Source: Terebella lapidaria (taxonomy: Eukaryota > Annelida > Polychaeta > Terebellida > Terebellidae). From it: a stretch of DNA of 64,000 bases. How positions within the stretch are numbered: position 1 is the first letter of the stretch; each line of letters begins with the position of its first letter. The position numbers and the translations under genes were made by a program. Below are positions 1-12,135 of the stretch, one piece after another. The notes under the pieces were generated by a model. It was not told the DNA's origin. It searched no databases and saw only the letters and a program-made list of their open reading frames with translations. The DNA lies in the NCBI GenBank assembly GCA_949152475.1, contig OX424570.1:20766694-20830693 (forward strand), read 5' to 3'.

Positions 1-170
1 CTGACAATCGAAAATGAGGAATATAGTATATTATATTTATTATATGTTTATTATATATTAAATAATAATTGTAAAATATATTATGAATGTCAGATATTGG
101 GCATTTACAATGGCTTCAGAAGAGAAAAAGGAGCATTTCCTGTCTGATCTATTATTCATTGATATGGAAT
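1..170. other. AT-rich left edge, no feature seen
   Basis: Low-complexity TATTATAT-type sequence leads into the first family A repeat. I see no exon, terminal repeat or RNA gene here. Confidence 0.5.
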
Positions 171-3100
171 AGAGATTTCGAGATTCTGTCATCTCCCAGT
201 GTAGGATTTTATAGCTTATTGCTACCCCACTGTGTCCCTGGTTCTGGTGTATTAGATATTGGCAAAATATTCTGGGGGCACCACAATGTTACAGACGGGA
301 GATATACTACTGAAAATGGTGAGATAAGATTTTGCCTGAATGCAGTATTGGATATTCATAACAACCGAGATCACTATTAAATCTTTTTTGTCTGGCTCTA
401 ATTCTTTAGTCCGCTGAGCTAGATGAACTTCATCAAATTTGTGGATATATTCCTATTTTCTCAGTGGTCCACTGACGTAGCATAACACCCATTCTTTCGT
501 GTCTTACATGGAAGAGGACACCACTTTGATTTGAATGACGCCGGTGATTGTCACAAGTAATTTTAGGAGCAACAAATTCAGACGCCTGTATGGCATACCG
601 CTGCTTCGGCTATGACGTCACAACAGCTATAATTCCCTTTGAAGTATTACATTGAGTTATCTCCGGACATCTCTTCTATAACTTGACAGTAAGTGGTCAA
701 ATTCTATTGATTGCATACGACAAATTCCGAACACCTGGCATTTCAGAAAATTGGAAAAATGCCTGCAATTACATGTAGGCTTTTAGCAAAGCTTCAAGTT
801 CACATTAGTATTGTACAGAAGTATTTGTCTGACATGAGTACAAACAAAATTCATATTATTGTAGCAGATGCAAAAATGTGGCTTTCGATGATTTCAGTCT
901 CAGTATTAGGCCTCTTCAGAGTTTATTTTTAATGGAACAAAACCCGATCAAATATATATATGAAAACTCGCTTATACAATGTCAAAACTCGCGTATACAA
1001 TCAAATTGAAAGAAGATAATCGCCCTATGTCATTGTTTTTTCATATTGTTGGAAAAAGAGCATTGGACTAGACATGTCATTTTCATCCGGGGATAACATA
1101 TAATTCCAGGAATCGTCATGAGGCGTTTGGTACATTGTGTTCATGTCTTGTTGATAGGGCAGATTATCTGCACGAGACCGCGCAAGATATTCCTTTCCCC
1201 CATATTGATATAATTTGGACCAATTTTCAGAGAATAGAAAAAAGATGTCCAGCCCCGTTCTCAGTGTCTCTCCAGCCAATGTCCTTTGTATTTTGTTACG
1301 GAGGACCTTTGTATTTGCAAGAACGACTTGGTCAAGTTTGATGATGGAAATTATGGCATTTTTATGCCAGAATCTTCCAATGACATTTCTGCTACAATAC
1401 TGACTTTTTTCAAATTTAAACAAAGTCTAATTCAGACATGTCATATCTAGGATAAATAATACATCTGATACACATTAAAAATTCGTTTTTTTGCAATGGT
1501 TTTCAGAGGTGATTAACATGATATGATATGAGTGAGCGGATATACTTGTATCTTGTCAAAGAGCAATTCCCACAAAATCATTTAACTGAATCAAATAAAT
1601 TTATTTCCAGTAGTAGGAGTTACACATACATGTTTACAAATTACGATGAGAGGCTATTGCGAATGGTATTCGTCTAAAAGCTTATGATAGTGTAATGCAA
1701 GTAGTAATATCATCGACCTGGATTTTTTAATAACAAAAATAGTCTAAGAATGGCAATTTACCATGACTCCAATCGTCCACAATAGTGGGTTTTATGGCAT
1801 ACTCAATGCTTCCCCAGTGTGCTCCTGGTAGTGGTGATCGTCGGCAATGAACCCTGGGAGTATTGGGTTAGAAATGAGACATTTATTCATGTAAATGGTG
1901 ATAGGATCTCACAACAACGCTTCAATGACGGTTCATAACAACAATCGTGATAACAATAAATCAATGTTTTTTGTCGGATTCTACTGCATTTTGGTTTCTG
2001 GGATTGAATGAACTTTCAAACGTAAGGGGATATTCCATTGACCTGTTAGTGTTCCAGTGAAGTGGTGTATCGAACTTGTGGATCATTTCGGAAATAACAC
2101 AAGAGAGGGCAAGTTCTTGCAGTCACTCGCGTGGATAACGGACATCAATTACTTAATCAACAACGCCAGACGCCACAATGAAATTCCTGCTTACGTCATA
2201 CCAGCTACATTTCCTTTCAAGTAATATTTGGTATCCCCTCAGACGCCTCATCTCTATAAAGTGGGGACAAAGTCCAATTATTATTGCAAATTCCATACAT
2301 CTGGCATTTGACATAATTGGGAGAATATCTGGAAGTGGGTATAGGAGAGGCTGAGTATGATAGACTATTTAAGGTACAGATATTTTATCTCGGAAACATA
2401 CTGACAACCAGACAAATTCAAATTTTCATGTAATGTGGGCATTGTTGCAATATACGTACCAATAAGATAGTTACATTCATTAAATCATTGATTGATTTCA
2501 TTAAACCTTCTGAAATAGAAAGATACATCAATATTAAGTAAGTAATTCATTTCCAGTTTTTCTTTTACAAATGCGATTATTCGCGTCTTGAATACAGCTC
2601 TGCAATTTACGTCATAGATTTATTTCCAACTTACCTTCAAATTCACTGATTGTGTGTGGAAAAGTCGTTGATTAACTACAGTATTTGATACTGGATAGAG
2701 GTTTCACTAACAATCGATTGACACGAGCGAGAGATATCTGGTCATGGAGCAAAATTATGAAATTCGAGCAAACAGTTTGAATTTTTTCATTCTCAATATC
2801 TTGCGTCGAGCATACAGGAAATGACTATTCATGCTCTGATTGGTTCCATTAAGTGATAATTGATTTCCCAGGCACCACTATTTGCCATCTCAAACAACCA
2901 TCAATGTAGCTGTGAGACATATCCTCATCAACCGTGGTCAACGCCCTATCTATATTATACATCCATATTGCACCCAGTATATATTCATGTTGAATAATTA
3001 GTGACCAAACATTGGGAAACGAGACTCATTCACAATTGAATAAGTAAAAGCAATCAAATATTGCAGAAGTGAAACAAATTCCATTCTTGTTATCATAATT

Positions 3101-3268
3101 ATGAATCGATTATGAATAATGCAGTTCTTTATAATAATGCCCATTTATATCCAGGAACACGAGCAATAAAATTGGTGTTGCAATGGTGGAATTCTCATCA
3201 ACATCCACGCTAGTGTCACTCGGGCAGACATGATTTTGCTGTGAAATGCGTGTTTGTTGTTTGATTTC
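171..3268 (+). repeat. Family A repeat, tandem copy 1
   Basis: This stretch aligns, in the same order and orientation, with the adjacent 3269-7436 block. Matching landmarks include the GATTCTGTCATCTCCCAG start (181 versus about 3281), the block around 560-720 versus 4050-4220, the block 1080-1400 versus 4720-5320, the block 1600-2440 versus 5470-6280, and 2700-3260 versus 6880-7435. Identity looks like roughly 85-90 percent, with many small indels. Reading frames inside (for example minus 1025-1423) are not preserved in the second copy, so I read this as non-coding repeat DNA. Inverted or partial relatives occur at 34.6-41.3 kb. No clear terminal repeats were found, so the class (Helitron, large DNA transposon or plain segmental duplication) is open. 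Confidence 0.8.
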
Positions 3269-3478
3269 GAATCGAGGTTTCGGGATTCTGTCATCTCCCA
3301 GCGTAGAATTTTATAGCTTATTGCAACCCCATTGTGTGCCTGGTTCTGGTGTATATGAATATTGGCAAACCATTCCGGGGCACCACAATGTTAGAAACGG
3401 GAGATCTACTACTGAAAATGGTGATAGGATCTTGCCTGAATGCACAATTTGATGTTCATAACAACCGCGATCACTATA

Positions 3479-3890
3479 TCCATTGTGGGTAAAGGGTACT
3501 GCTTGTGGGTAAAGGGTACGCGTGTGTGTGTGTGGGGGAGGCTTTTGTTTTGTGTGTTTCACTAACTGTTTTTTTTAAATATGTGATTGTGTCATTGAGG
3601 TGGTCTAAAATTTTGCTTCTTCTTTTATAAAATTCCAGCTGTGTTTCAGGAATTTTGTAATGTCGTTCGGTTTCTCTTGCTTTGTTTTGTATGGTCCACA
3701 CACCCAGTCTTGTAATTAACGAAATTCTTTTAAACAGGGTATCATCATTGTCTGTCAAACAGGGCACAGACACATTGTGTCTTTGTGTGGTACCACGGGA
3801 ATATACATGTTAAAAATGTATTGTTTAATGTCAAAGTCATAAATGTGCAGATGTATTCTCAAAATAAACACCTACCTACCTACCTACCTA
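3479..3890 (+). mobile_element. Retroposon insertion with (CCTA)n tail
   Basis: Copy 1 of family A reads straight from GATCACTAT into AAATCTT; copy 2 is interrupted at that point by about 410 bp. The inserted piece ends on the plus strand with an AATAAA-like motif followed by six or so CCTA/TACC units, the organisation expected of the 3' tail of a 5'-truncated non-LTR element or SINE. CTATA beside both ends may be a short target-site duplication. Its left end has a doubled GTGGGTAAAGGGTAC motif and a short GT run. The minus-strand ORF at 3474-3773 covers it but matches no family I know. Confidence 0.7.
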
Positions 3891-4975
3891 CCTATAAATC
3901 TTCTTTTTTGTCTATATCATTGGTCTGCTGGGCTGGATGAAGTTGATCAAATTTGTGGATATATTCCTAATTCCTCAGTGGTCCACTGACGTAGCTTAGC
4001 ACCCATTCGGTCGTGTCTAAGCTCGAAGAGGACAGTACTTTGTTTTGAATGACGCCGTTGATGGTCACAAATAATTTTAGGAGCAACAAAATCACACCGG
4101 TGCTTCAGCTATGACGCCGCAACAGTTATAACTCCCTTCGAAATATTACTGTGAGTTCTCTCTGACATCTCTTCTATAACTTGACAGTAAGTGGTCAAAT
4201 TCTATTGATTGCATAAGACAAATTCCGAACACCTGGCATTTCAGAAAATTGGGAAAAAAATGTCTGCAATTACATATAGGTTTCCAGCAAAGCTTTGAGT
4301 TCACATCAGTATTGAACAGAAGTGTTTGTCTGACAGAAATACAAACAAAACCCATATAATATATTGTAGCAGGTGCTAAAATATGGCTTTCGATAATTTT
4401 TGTCTCAGTATTAGACCCCTTTAAAGTTCATTCCATTTCATAGCAATTAACATGATATTTGTATTAGAGGTACATGCAAGTCACCAAAATTGATTTTGTT
4501 ATGAACACGAACAGTATTTCAATTCTATTGTCATCAGGACATTAAGAACACGATTGGTCCTCACAGAAACAGGGGAAAAAACAGCATTTTGAATGGAACA
4601 AAACCCGATCAAACATACATGTAAACTCGCCTATACAATGTCACTCATCACATCAAATGAACAGGATCACCCTCTGTATTTCTATGTCATTGGTTTTTGC
4701 ATTGGCCTAGACTTGTCATTTCCATCCAGGGATAACATATTCCTGGAATCGTCATGGGGCGGTTGGTACATTGTGTTTATGTCATGTTGACAGGGTAAAT
4801 CACCTGCACGTGACCGCGCAACATATTCCTTTCCCTCCATATTGATATAATTTGAACCAATTTTCAGAGAATAGAAAAAAAATGTCCAGCCCCGTTCTTT
4901 GTATCTCTCCAGCCAATGTCCATTGTATTTTGTTACAAGGACCTTTGTATCTACAAGAATGACTTGGTCAAGTTT

Positions 4976-5237
4976 ATATCTTGCAAATAACATGAATGAA
5001 ATGTTAGGTTCGTTTCAAAGCTATTCAGGGTCGATACTGGCTCCCAACTGTGCCATACCGTAGACCACGAATTTTGGGCAATTCATAATATTAATTATTT
5101 TGCACCGCGAGGCAACTAGTTTATTTGTGTTTTGGAGTAATATGAAATTCATTATAACAGGTATTAAACTGTTTGCAATGTGAACCAGAAATTTTGAAGG
5201 AAAATCAATTGAATACAGCACGCGGTGGTATCGATTT
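4976..5237. mobile_element. 262-bp segment inserted in family A copy 2
   Basis: Copy 1 reads GGTCAAGTTT directly into GATGATGG (about 1333-1345). In copy 2 these two motifs are 262 bp apart. The extra sequence is unique in the window as far as I can see. No terminal repeats or clear target duplication are visible, so it could equally be a deletion from copy 1. Confidence 0.5.
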
Positions 5238-7436
5238 GATGATGGAAATTATGGCATTTCTATGCCACAATCCTCCAATGACATTTCTGCTACAATACTG
5301 CGTTTCTCGAATTTGAACAACTTCTAGTTCAGACGTGTCATATCAGGGATATAGATTGCATTTGATAGCAGTGGCTTCAAAGGTGATTAAAATGATTTGT
5401 TATGTATGAGCGGATACACTTGCCTCTTGTCAAAAAGCAATTCTCACAACATCATTCAACTGAACCAAATCAATTTATTTCCAGTGGCAGGAGTTCCACA
5501 TACATATTCACCAATTACGAGAGGTTGTTATGAACGGTATTTGTGTACTATCTTGTGATAGTTTTGTGCAAGTACTAATATCATCGACCTGGATTTTTTA
5601 TGACAAAAATAATAGGATGACACTTTACCATGGACTCGAATCGTCCACAGCGGTGGGTTTTATGGCATACTCAATGATTCCCCAGTGTTCTCCTGGTAGT
5701 GGTGATCGTCGGGAATGAACCGTGGGAGTATTGGTTAAAAATGAGACATTTACTCATGTAAATGGTGGTAGGATCTCACGACAACGCTTAAATGATGGTT
5801 CATAACAACAATCGTGATAACAATAAATCAGTGTTTTTTGTCGGATTCTACTGCATTTTGGTTTCTGGGATTGAATGAACTCTCAAACGTAAGGGGATAT
5901 TCCATTGACCTGTTAATGTTCCAGTGAAGTGGTGTATCGAACTTGTGGATCATTTCGGAAATAACACAAGAGAGGGCAAGTTCTTGCAGTCACTCGCGTA
6001 GATAACGGACATCGATTACTTAATCAACAACGCCAGACGCCACAATGAAATTCCCCCATACGTCATGCCAGCTACTTTTTCTTTGAAGTAATATCTGGTG
6101 TCCCCTCATCTCTATAAAGTGGGGACAAAGTCCAATTATTATTGCAAATTCCATACATCTGGCATTTGACATAATTGGGAGAATATCTGGAAGTGGGTAT
6201 AGGGAGGCTGAGTATGATAGACTATTTAAGGTACAGATATTTTTATCTCTCGGAAACATACTGACAACCAGACAAATTCAAATTGCCATGTTTCGTGGGC
6301 ATCGTTGCAATAGACATACCAATAAGATATTCACATTCATTAAATCATTGATTGGTAATTGTACTTGATTCAATTACACACATTCGATATGAACTCTTTT
6401 TAGGTGAATGAGTTTGATTACGTACGTCTATTGTGATACAATATTTCATCAATATGTTGCTTCTGTTATTTACCTCAATAACGTCATTACAGCGCCACAG
6501 TTATTCCACGAGACCAGTATGATATCGATTCAGTGATATCGATGTAGATGTCGATTCATATGAAAACTTGAATTATTATAGAATGCAGATTCGATGTTGT
6601 CAACCATTGCCTTGCTGTATGTCCCCTGAAATAGAAAGATACGTCAATAGTAAATTATTTCCAGTTGTTATAAGTGCGATATTCGGGGCTCGAATGCAGC
6701 TCTGCAATTTACGTCATAGATTCATTTCCAACTTACTTTCAAATGTAGCAACTTTTCTCACAGATTATCTACATTAATGCTAAATTTATAGCGAAAATGA
6801 AGTGTGATGCTATAATGACGTCATAAAGAGAATAATACATTTGACAAGAATTCTCGATGGAGAAGTCGTTGATTGACTACAGTATTTGATGCTGGATGCG
6901 GTTTCACAGTCTAGCAATCTATTGCCACGAGCGAGAGGTATCTAATCATGGAGCAAAACTTTGAAATTTGAGCAAACAGTTTGAATTTTTCCATTCTCAA
7001 TATCTCGCGTCGAGCGTACAGGAAATGACTCTATCCATGCTCTGATTGGTTCCATTAAGTGCTAATTGATTCCCGAGGCAGCAATGTTTGCAATCACTAA
7101 CAATCATCAATGTAGCTGTGCAATATATCCTCATCAACGGTGGTCAACGCCCTATCTATATTATCCCAATCATATTGCACCCAGTATATATTCATGTTGA
7201 ATAATTAAAAGGGACCAACCATTGGAAAACGAGACTCATTTACAAATGAATAATTAAAAGCAATCAAATATTGCAGAAGTGAAGCAATTATGAATGGATT
7301 ATGAATAATGCAGTTCTGTCCAGTTATATTTAAAAACACTAACAGTGAAAGTGTTGGAGTGGTGGAATTCTCATCAACATTCACGATAGTGTCACCCGGA
7401 CAGACTTGAAGACTGTGAAATGCGTGTTTGTTGTTT

Positions 7437-7779
7437 GATTCTGATCAAGGGGCAAGATACGATTCCTGGAATCGGTAGAAGGCCATTGGTAAATTGTGTT
7501 GGTGTCATGTTGAACGGGTAAATTATATCCACATGACAACATTGCATGCTCTCGGGTCGAACAAATTCTTAAAGAAGAGGGTTGTTCACCTCTGTTCTTT
7601 GTACCTTGGACTCAAGGTCTTATTACCAAGATGAAATTTCTCAGAAGTAGTTATGAATACTAAAGTGTAGTTATGAATACTAAAGTGTGTTCGTGCATAT
7701 AATACTGGAAGTTCATCAGCAAGATACCAAAGCCGTCAATTGCATATATAATATAATAACACTTACATTTTAATAATGA
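7437..7779. repeat. Family A fragment and 20-bp duplication
   Basis: 7437-7545 resembles the internal part of family A at 4725-4820. A 20-bp unit (TAGTTATGAATACTAAAGTG) is present twice in tandem at 7648-7687. The rest shows nothing recognisable. Confidence 0.5.
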
Positions 7780-8125
7780 GTCGGTGTCACTGCTGGTGGA
7801 CATTAAATCTGTCCCCGAGGATACCATCAACTCAGTAGCCTTCAGGCTTGTGATTAGGTACTTATGTACTTGTCATATATCTATTCCATGGGGTTTGTCA
7901 GATTCCTAAATTATTTTCATAGGTTGTTGGGCAGTTGTATACTAATTCCATCAGGTGTACAGTAGAAACAACTACATTTAACACACTGTCTGCCCTTGAT
8001 GTCACCAGTGTGTCTTTGGATAAACTATTTGATCGGGCTTTGTTTCTATTCCAAAATGTTCTAGTTTACGTTTGTTTTGGCATCATCAAAATCTGACTAT
8101 TGGTGGTAATAGATTGATACTTACA
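7780..8125 (-). repeat. Family B repeat, single copy
   Basis: About 345 bp running from GAGTCGGTGTCACTGCTGG to TAGATTGATACTTACAT. Close copies lie at 16734-17094, 40560-40915 and, in the opposite orientation, 54790-55399. As in the other copies, the left edge is preceded by an ACTTACATT motif that also closes the right edge, suggesting these monomers derive from head-to-tail arrays. Confidence 0.8.
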
Positions 8126-8945
8126 TAATACCAACAATGTGTGGTCAATTCTCAGCATATACCCATTTCTAGCGCGAGCTACTCTACCGCTAGTTCATAT
8201 CGCGAATCAATACATAGTTTCCATATGGAAAAATGAGCAGTGCCATTATGATGAAGAATTTTCAATATCATTATACATGTATCTGTGGAATGACGGCCTC
8301 ACTCGGGCCGCTTTTCTATCCGAGTCACACCCTCGTATCAATCGACTTGATAATACTTGGCTAGTCTGATTATGCCAGGTAAAATCTTATTCAGAGTCAT
8401 GGAACAAATTGAATATGTAAGATGAAAATCTTGAAACTATCCAAAATTTCCAGAATACTACATTGATTATAACTCAGACCAGTTCTCACAGATTATCTAC
8501 ATCAATGCTAAATTTATAGTGAAAATGAAGTGTGATGCTATAATGACGCCATGAAGAAATAATGATACACTTGACAAGTTTTCTCAAATACCTCAAGAAC
8601 AAGCAATCAAGGTCAAGGTCCACTTCACGGTCAGTTTTGTATCTGGAGATATCCAAACATAGGCATGGTGGTCACAAGTGATCTTCATCCGTATTTTAGA
8701 ATTTATAATGACCATGTGTATTGACTGACACGAACGCAAGTGTAGGATGGAGTTAAAATCGTTTCGTGATTGTGAAGGATGCAACACACGTCCCGATAGG
8801 TCAAGCGTTACTGGAGTATATCAGTTGGAATATCACTGGATGGTTAATGGATATTCGTCACCGACCACTCTAGCAGTTTCCTGTATATTTACATTAGGGT
8901 ATCTACAGATCGCACTTCCAGATTTGATCAACAAAATGTTTTTTT
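8126..8945. repeat. Mostly featureless; family A fragment at 8470-8580
   Basis: 8484-8580 is a copy of 6757-6850 (the TCTCACAGATTATCTACAT block). Apart from this I see no exon, RNA or terminal repeat. Confidence 0.45.
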
Positions 8946-10475
8946 AGGTTACCAGACCTTTGGTCTGATAACTTATTGGCATGGCGTTGCGTCCGTCGTT
9001 CGTCCGTCCGTCCATCCGTTTACGATCGAATCTTTCTGAAATTTTGCTCAAAAATGCCTAAAAATATTTTGAGGAGGTATTTTTTTGTTTTTTGATTTTC
9101 CCATTTTTTTCAAAATGGCGGCCGTTTTTGTCGAAAAACGCTCAATTTTGGACTTTGACGACCATTTTCTCAAAAACTGTCTGATCAGTTTTGAGTTTTT
9201 GCTTTCAAAAGATTCCCCTCATATACCTCTGTGATATGTATAAGTTTGGTTGCCCTAAATTCGCCGGTCTCCGTGTGGCGGCCATTTTGAATTTTTAACG
9301 AGTCGGCGAAAAAAACTTTTTTCGCCCCAAATCGCATTACTATCCATTTTGGGCCATCTCTGGGCAAAAAAAAAAATTTCACCCTTCGAAAAAATTTTGG
9401 ACTGAAAATTTTGGGCACTTTTTTCCTTCATAATGGGTGCTGTCATGACTGTACTCATAGAACGCTTGAAGATAGAGCATAGAAATTTACACTTTCAAAT
9501 GGGAAGTCATACATTGCGACTTGTGTGGTGACCTTGAATTTGACCTTGGATGACCTTGAAAGGTCAAAACAGCCATTTTTTGGTCGAAAAATGCCCAAAT
9601 TTGCACCTGGTCTGTATTTTCTCGAAAACTCTCTGAGCAGTTTTGAGATTTTTGTTTTAAAAGATTTCTGCTATACACCTCTGTGACGTGTATAAGTTTT
9701 GTTGCCCTTGAATCACCGAATTCCGTGTGGCGGCCATTTTGAATTTTTGACGAGTCGGCCAAAAAAAAATTTTTCGTCCCAAATCGCACTACTATCCATT
9801 CTGGGCCATTTCTAGGCAAAAATTTTTTTTCACCCTTTGAGAAAATTTTGGATTTAGAAAATTTTCCAATTTTCGGCAATTTCTTCCTTCATAATGGGAG
9901 CTGTCAGGACTGTACTCATAATACACTTGAAGATACAGCTTAGAAATTGGCACTTCCAAATGGCGACTATATATATATATATACGTCATATATGGCGACT
10001 TGTGTGGTGACCTTGAATTTGACCTTCGATGACCTTGAAAGGTCAAAACAGCCATTTTGAGGTCAAAAAAATGCCCAGATTTGCCTCTATAGATGAAATG
10101 CTTGAAGATAGAGCTTATGTTTGCATTATAAACATTTAGGAAGACATATATGGCACAACTATTGATGACCTCGAACTTGACATCAGATGACCTTGAGTGC
10201 CAAATGTCTGACTCGGAATGTGTAAATTGACCTGAGCGGAATAAACGATTCCACCCAGATATATCTTTGTATTATGAACATATAGAACATATATGAACAT
10301 ATCAAATACCACACACATACATGTATAATATAATGTAATGGTATATCGAAGTTCAGACTGATGAACTTGGTAAATCTCAAGGTCATATGTTCACACTGTG
10401 AACCTTGATTGGTGAATCTCAAGGTCTGTTACATTCCAATGATGCCATGGCCAAACCAAAATTGTCCGGTAACCT
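8946..10475. mobile_element. Non-autonomous DNA element with AGGTTACC inverted ends
   Basis: The left end (8946-9028) reads AGGTTACCAGACC, a TTATTGGCATGGCGTTGCG block, then GTCCGTC repeats. The right end (10441-10475) is a worn reverse complement closing with CCGGTAACCT. Better right ends of the same family lie at 12058-12129 and 33760-33854, which is how I recognise the terminus. The interior is two tandem units with a period near 461 bp (for example CTCATAGAACGCTTGAAG at about 9453 and its match at about 9914). It is rich in GGCGGCCATTTT and TGACCTTGA-type motifs. No transposase is encoded. No target duplication is visible. Confidence 0.75.
9060..10075. repeat. 461-bp tandem units inside the AGGTTACC element
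   Basis: Two successive copies share the order: GTCAAAACAGCC, TTCTCAAAAACT, GTGTGGCGGCCATTTTGA, CTTCATAATGGG, GACTTGTGTGGTGACCTTGA. Short ORFs on the minus strand simply follow these units. A TATATA run at about 9967-9983 interrupts the second unit. Confidence 0.7.
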
Positions 10476-10857
10476 ATCTTAGCATTCGGGCTAATTTTTT
10501 TTCGAATAATTCAATGCCTAACATCTTCCTACATGATAAAACTGGCCTGAACTGTTATACTCGTAAGTTTGAATGATTGAATGCAAACATCATTAAATAT
10601 CATATAAATAGTATTATGGCTATGTAGACATGCTATAGTATATTCTGGTAATACGAAGACATAAAGAACATCCGTATGGATTGTGTACTGACGACGGACG
10701 AATGACCATAACAATAACTTATAGGCTCATAGGGCAACAATGATTAGACAAATGCAGACATACGGTGTTGCAGCAAGGCTTCTCTTTTAGCTTGTGTTGC
10801 TGTGGCCAACTCGTTGTGTACTTACATGTAGACACATCTTTATTGATGAAAAAAAAA
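10476..10857. other. No feature seen
   Basis: AT-rich spacer. It has no splice-bounded exon, terminal repeat or RNA gene that I can support. Confidence 0.4.
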
Positions 10858-11867
10858 GAATCCGAAGGGGTCATGTGGATTGGTACAAAACAGTTGGAGT
10901 GGCACTAAACTGTTATCATACAGGAGTTTTATGACGGAATTGTTATGCACCGCTCATCTTTGCAACTTATCTTCAGTCCTAATTTGAGGAAAGGGTATCG
11001 CATAGAAGGTTTCACGGATAAAAGAATCACAACCTATTATTATCAGTTTAACCATTTGCTCAATAAGAGATCTAGGCACATTTAATAACTTACGTATTGC
11101 ACGTTTAATGCACGATGTTTTCAGTTCAGATAACGTACCTGAACTTGTATTTCTGTAATATACAATGGTTCTTTGAACATGCTCATGAAGTGTGATTTTT
11201 TTTGGGTACATTTTAGTCATAATATTCTTCAGTATATACATCCTTGTCATAACTACCTACAACTTGAATGATCAATTTCCCATGGACATATTTATACGAA
11301 TCACCACGCATTCAAAGCAACAATATTTATGACACACTCGCCAGTCAATTTCTCCACAGAACATCAATCAGAGAGCTGATAGAATGCCTGCCATATACTG
11401 TAGATATAATGATGGTATTCTCCACATATATCCACGAAACATATACAGAGCAGGGCAAAAGTCAAGTCATTCAGCAACTACAGTAGAACGCCTTGGAATC
11501 CCATGTATTTGATGTGTGGTATGATCTATGTTTAGAGGATGTGAGGGGTAAAATAATAGTATTGTAACTATGCAGAAGATAGCAGTGGCACATAAATCAC
11601 ATAAACTACAGTACAGTGTACTGAGAAATGTCAGACTATTGGAATATTTGTTGTAATTGTAATTAATTTCTTTGTCGAAATCATGTGACTTTCTGTGTGA
11701 AAATATCTATTAAGAAATGAGAGGTACACAGATAGATAGCTATTATATAGACAATGACTCAACACACAAGTGTGATCGTTGCGATACGAAATTTACTTTT
11801 GCACACAAAACGAAAATTTCTGCACAGTGACAGAAAAACAATAAAGATGTACAGAAGAATGTATGAC
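10858..11867. repeat. Family C duplication, copy 1
   Basis: Starts at GAATCCGAAGGGGTCATGTG and matches 12136-13140 with about 95 percent identity. Both copies carry overlapping short ORFs (minus 10954-11250, plus 11268-11486). However, the differences between copies are almost all amino-acid-changing, and copy 2 has a one-base frameshift in the minus frame, so neither ORF behaves like a constrained gene. Confidence 0.85.
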
Positions 11868-12129
11868 TAAAATGGCCACCATTTTGGGAAAATGTGCGCA
11901 ATTCAGAACACAAAAAAGCGAAAATGGCCACCATTTTGGAAAAATGTGCGCAAATCAGAACACAAAAAATACTTCCTCTCGAAATATTTTCAGGTATTTT
12001 TGTACAAAATGTCAGAAAGATCCGATCGTAAACTTTAAAGATAAAAATGTGGACGGACGACGCTGACGACGACAGACGACGGACGCAATGCCATGCCAAT
12101 CAGTTATCAGACCATGGGTCCGGTAACCT
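11868..12129. mobile_element. Right terminus of a second AGGTTACC element
   Basis: Contains the AATGGCCACCATTTTGG / CAAAATGTCAGAAAG context seen at 33640-33740. It ends with CATGCCAAT, a TTATCAGACCATGGGTC block and CCGGTAACCT, the reverse complement of the 8946 end. There is no left end; copy 1 of family C abuts it directly. The element therefore sits, 5'-truncated or rearranged, between the two family C copies. Confidence 0.7.
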
Positions 12130-12135
12130 AAAGAT

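Larger units (their letters stand above)
3269..7436 (+). repeat. Family A repeat, tandem copy 2 (with insertions)
   Basis: Second direct copy of the 171-3268 unit. It is longer because it contains a retroposon at 3479-3890, a 262-bp segment at 4976-5237, and extra sequence near 4440-4590 and 6350-6620 that copy 1 lacks. The junction is visible because both copies end with the same block (TGCGTGTTTGTTGTTTGATT at 3248 and 7420). After 7436 the sequence jumps into the middle of a further unit, matching about 4725-4820 and running to about 7545. Confidence 0.8.

Noticed and set aside
1025..1423. 132-codon minus ORF in family A copy 1
   Set aside because: The matching frame in copy 2 is disrupted by indels and by the 262-bp segment. 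No domain is recognised.
9487..10055. Overlapping minus ORFs of 130 and 87 codons
   Set aside because: They track the 461-bp tandem unit of a non-autonomous element, and low-complexity T/A runs set their frames.
10954..11250. 98-codon minus ORF, partly kept in the duplicate at 12149-12361
   Set aside because: Differences between copies are nearly all amino-acid-changing, copy 2 is frameshifted near the start and copy 1 has an earlier stop. It does not behave as coding.
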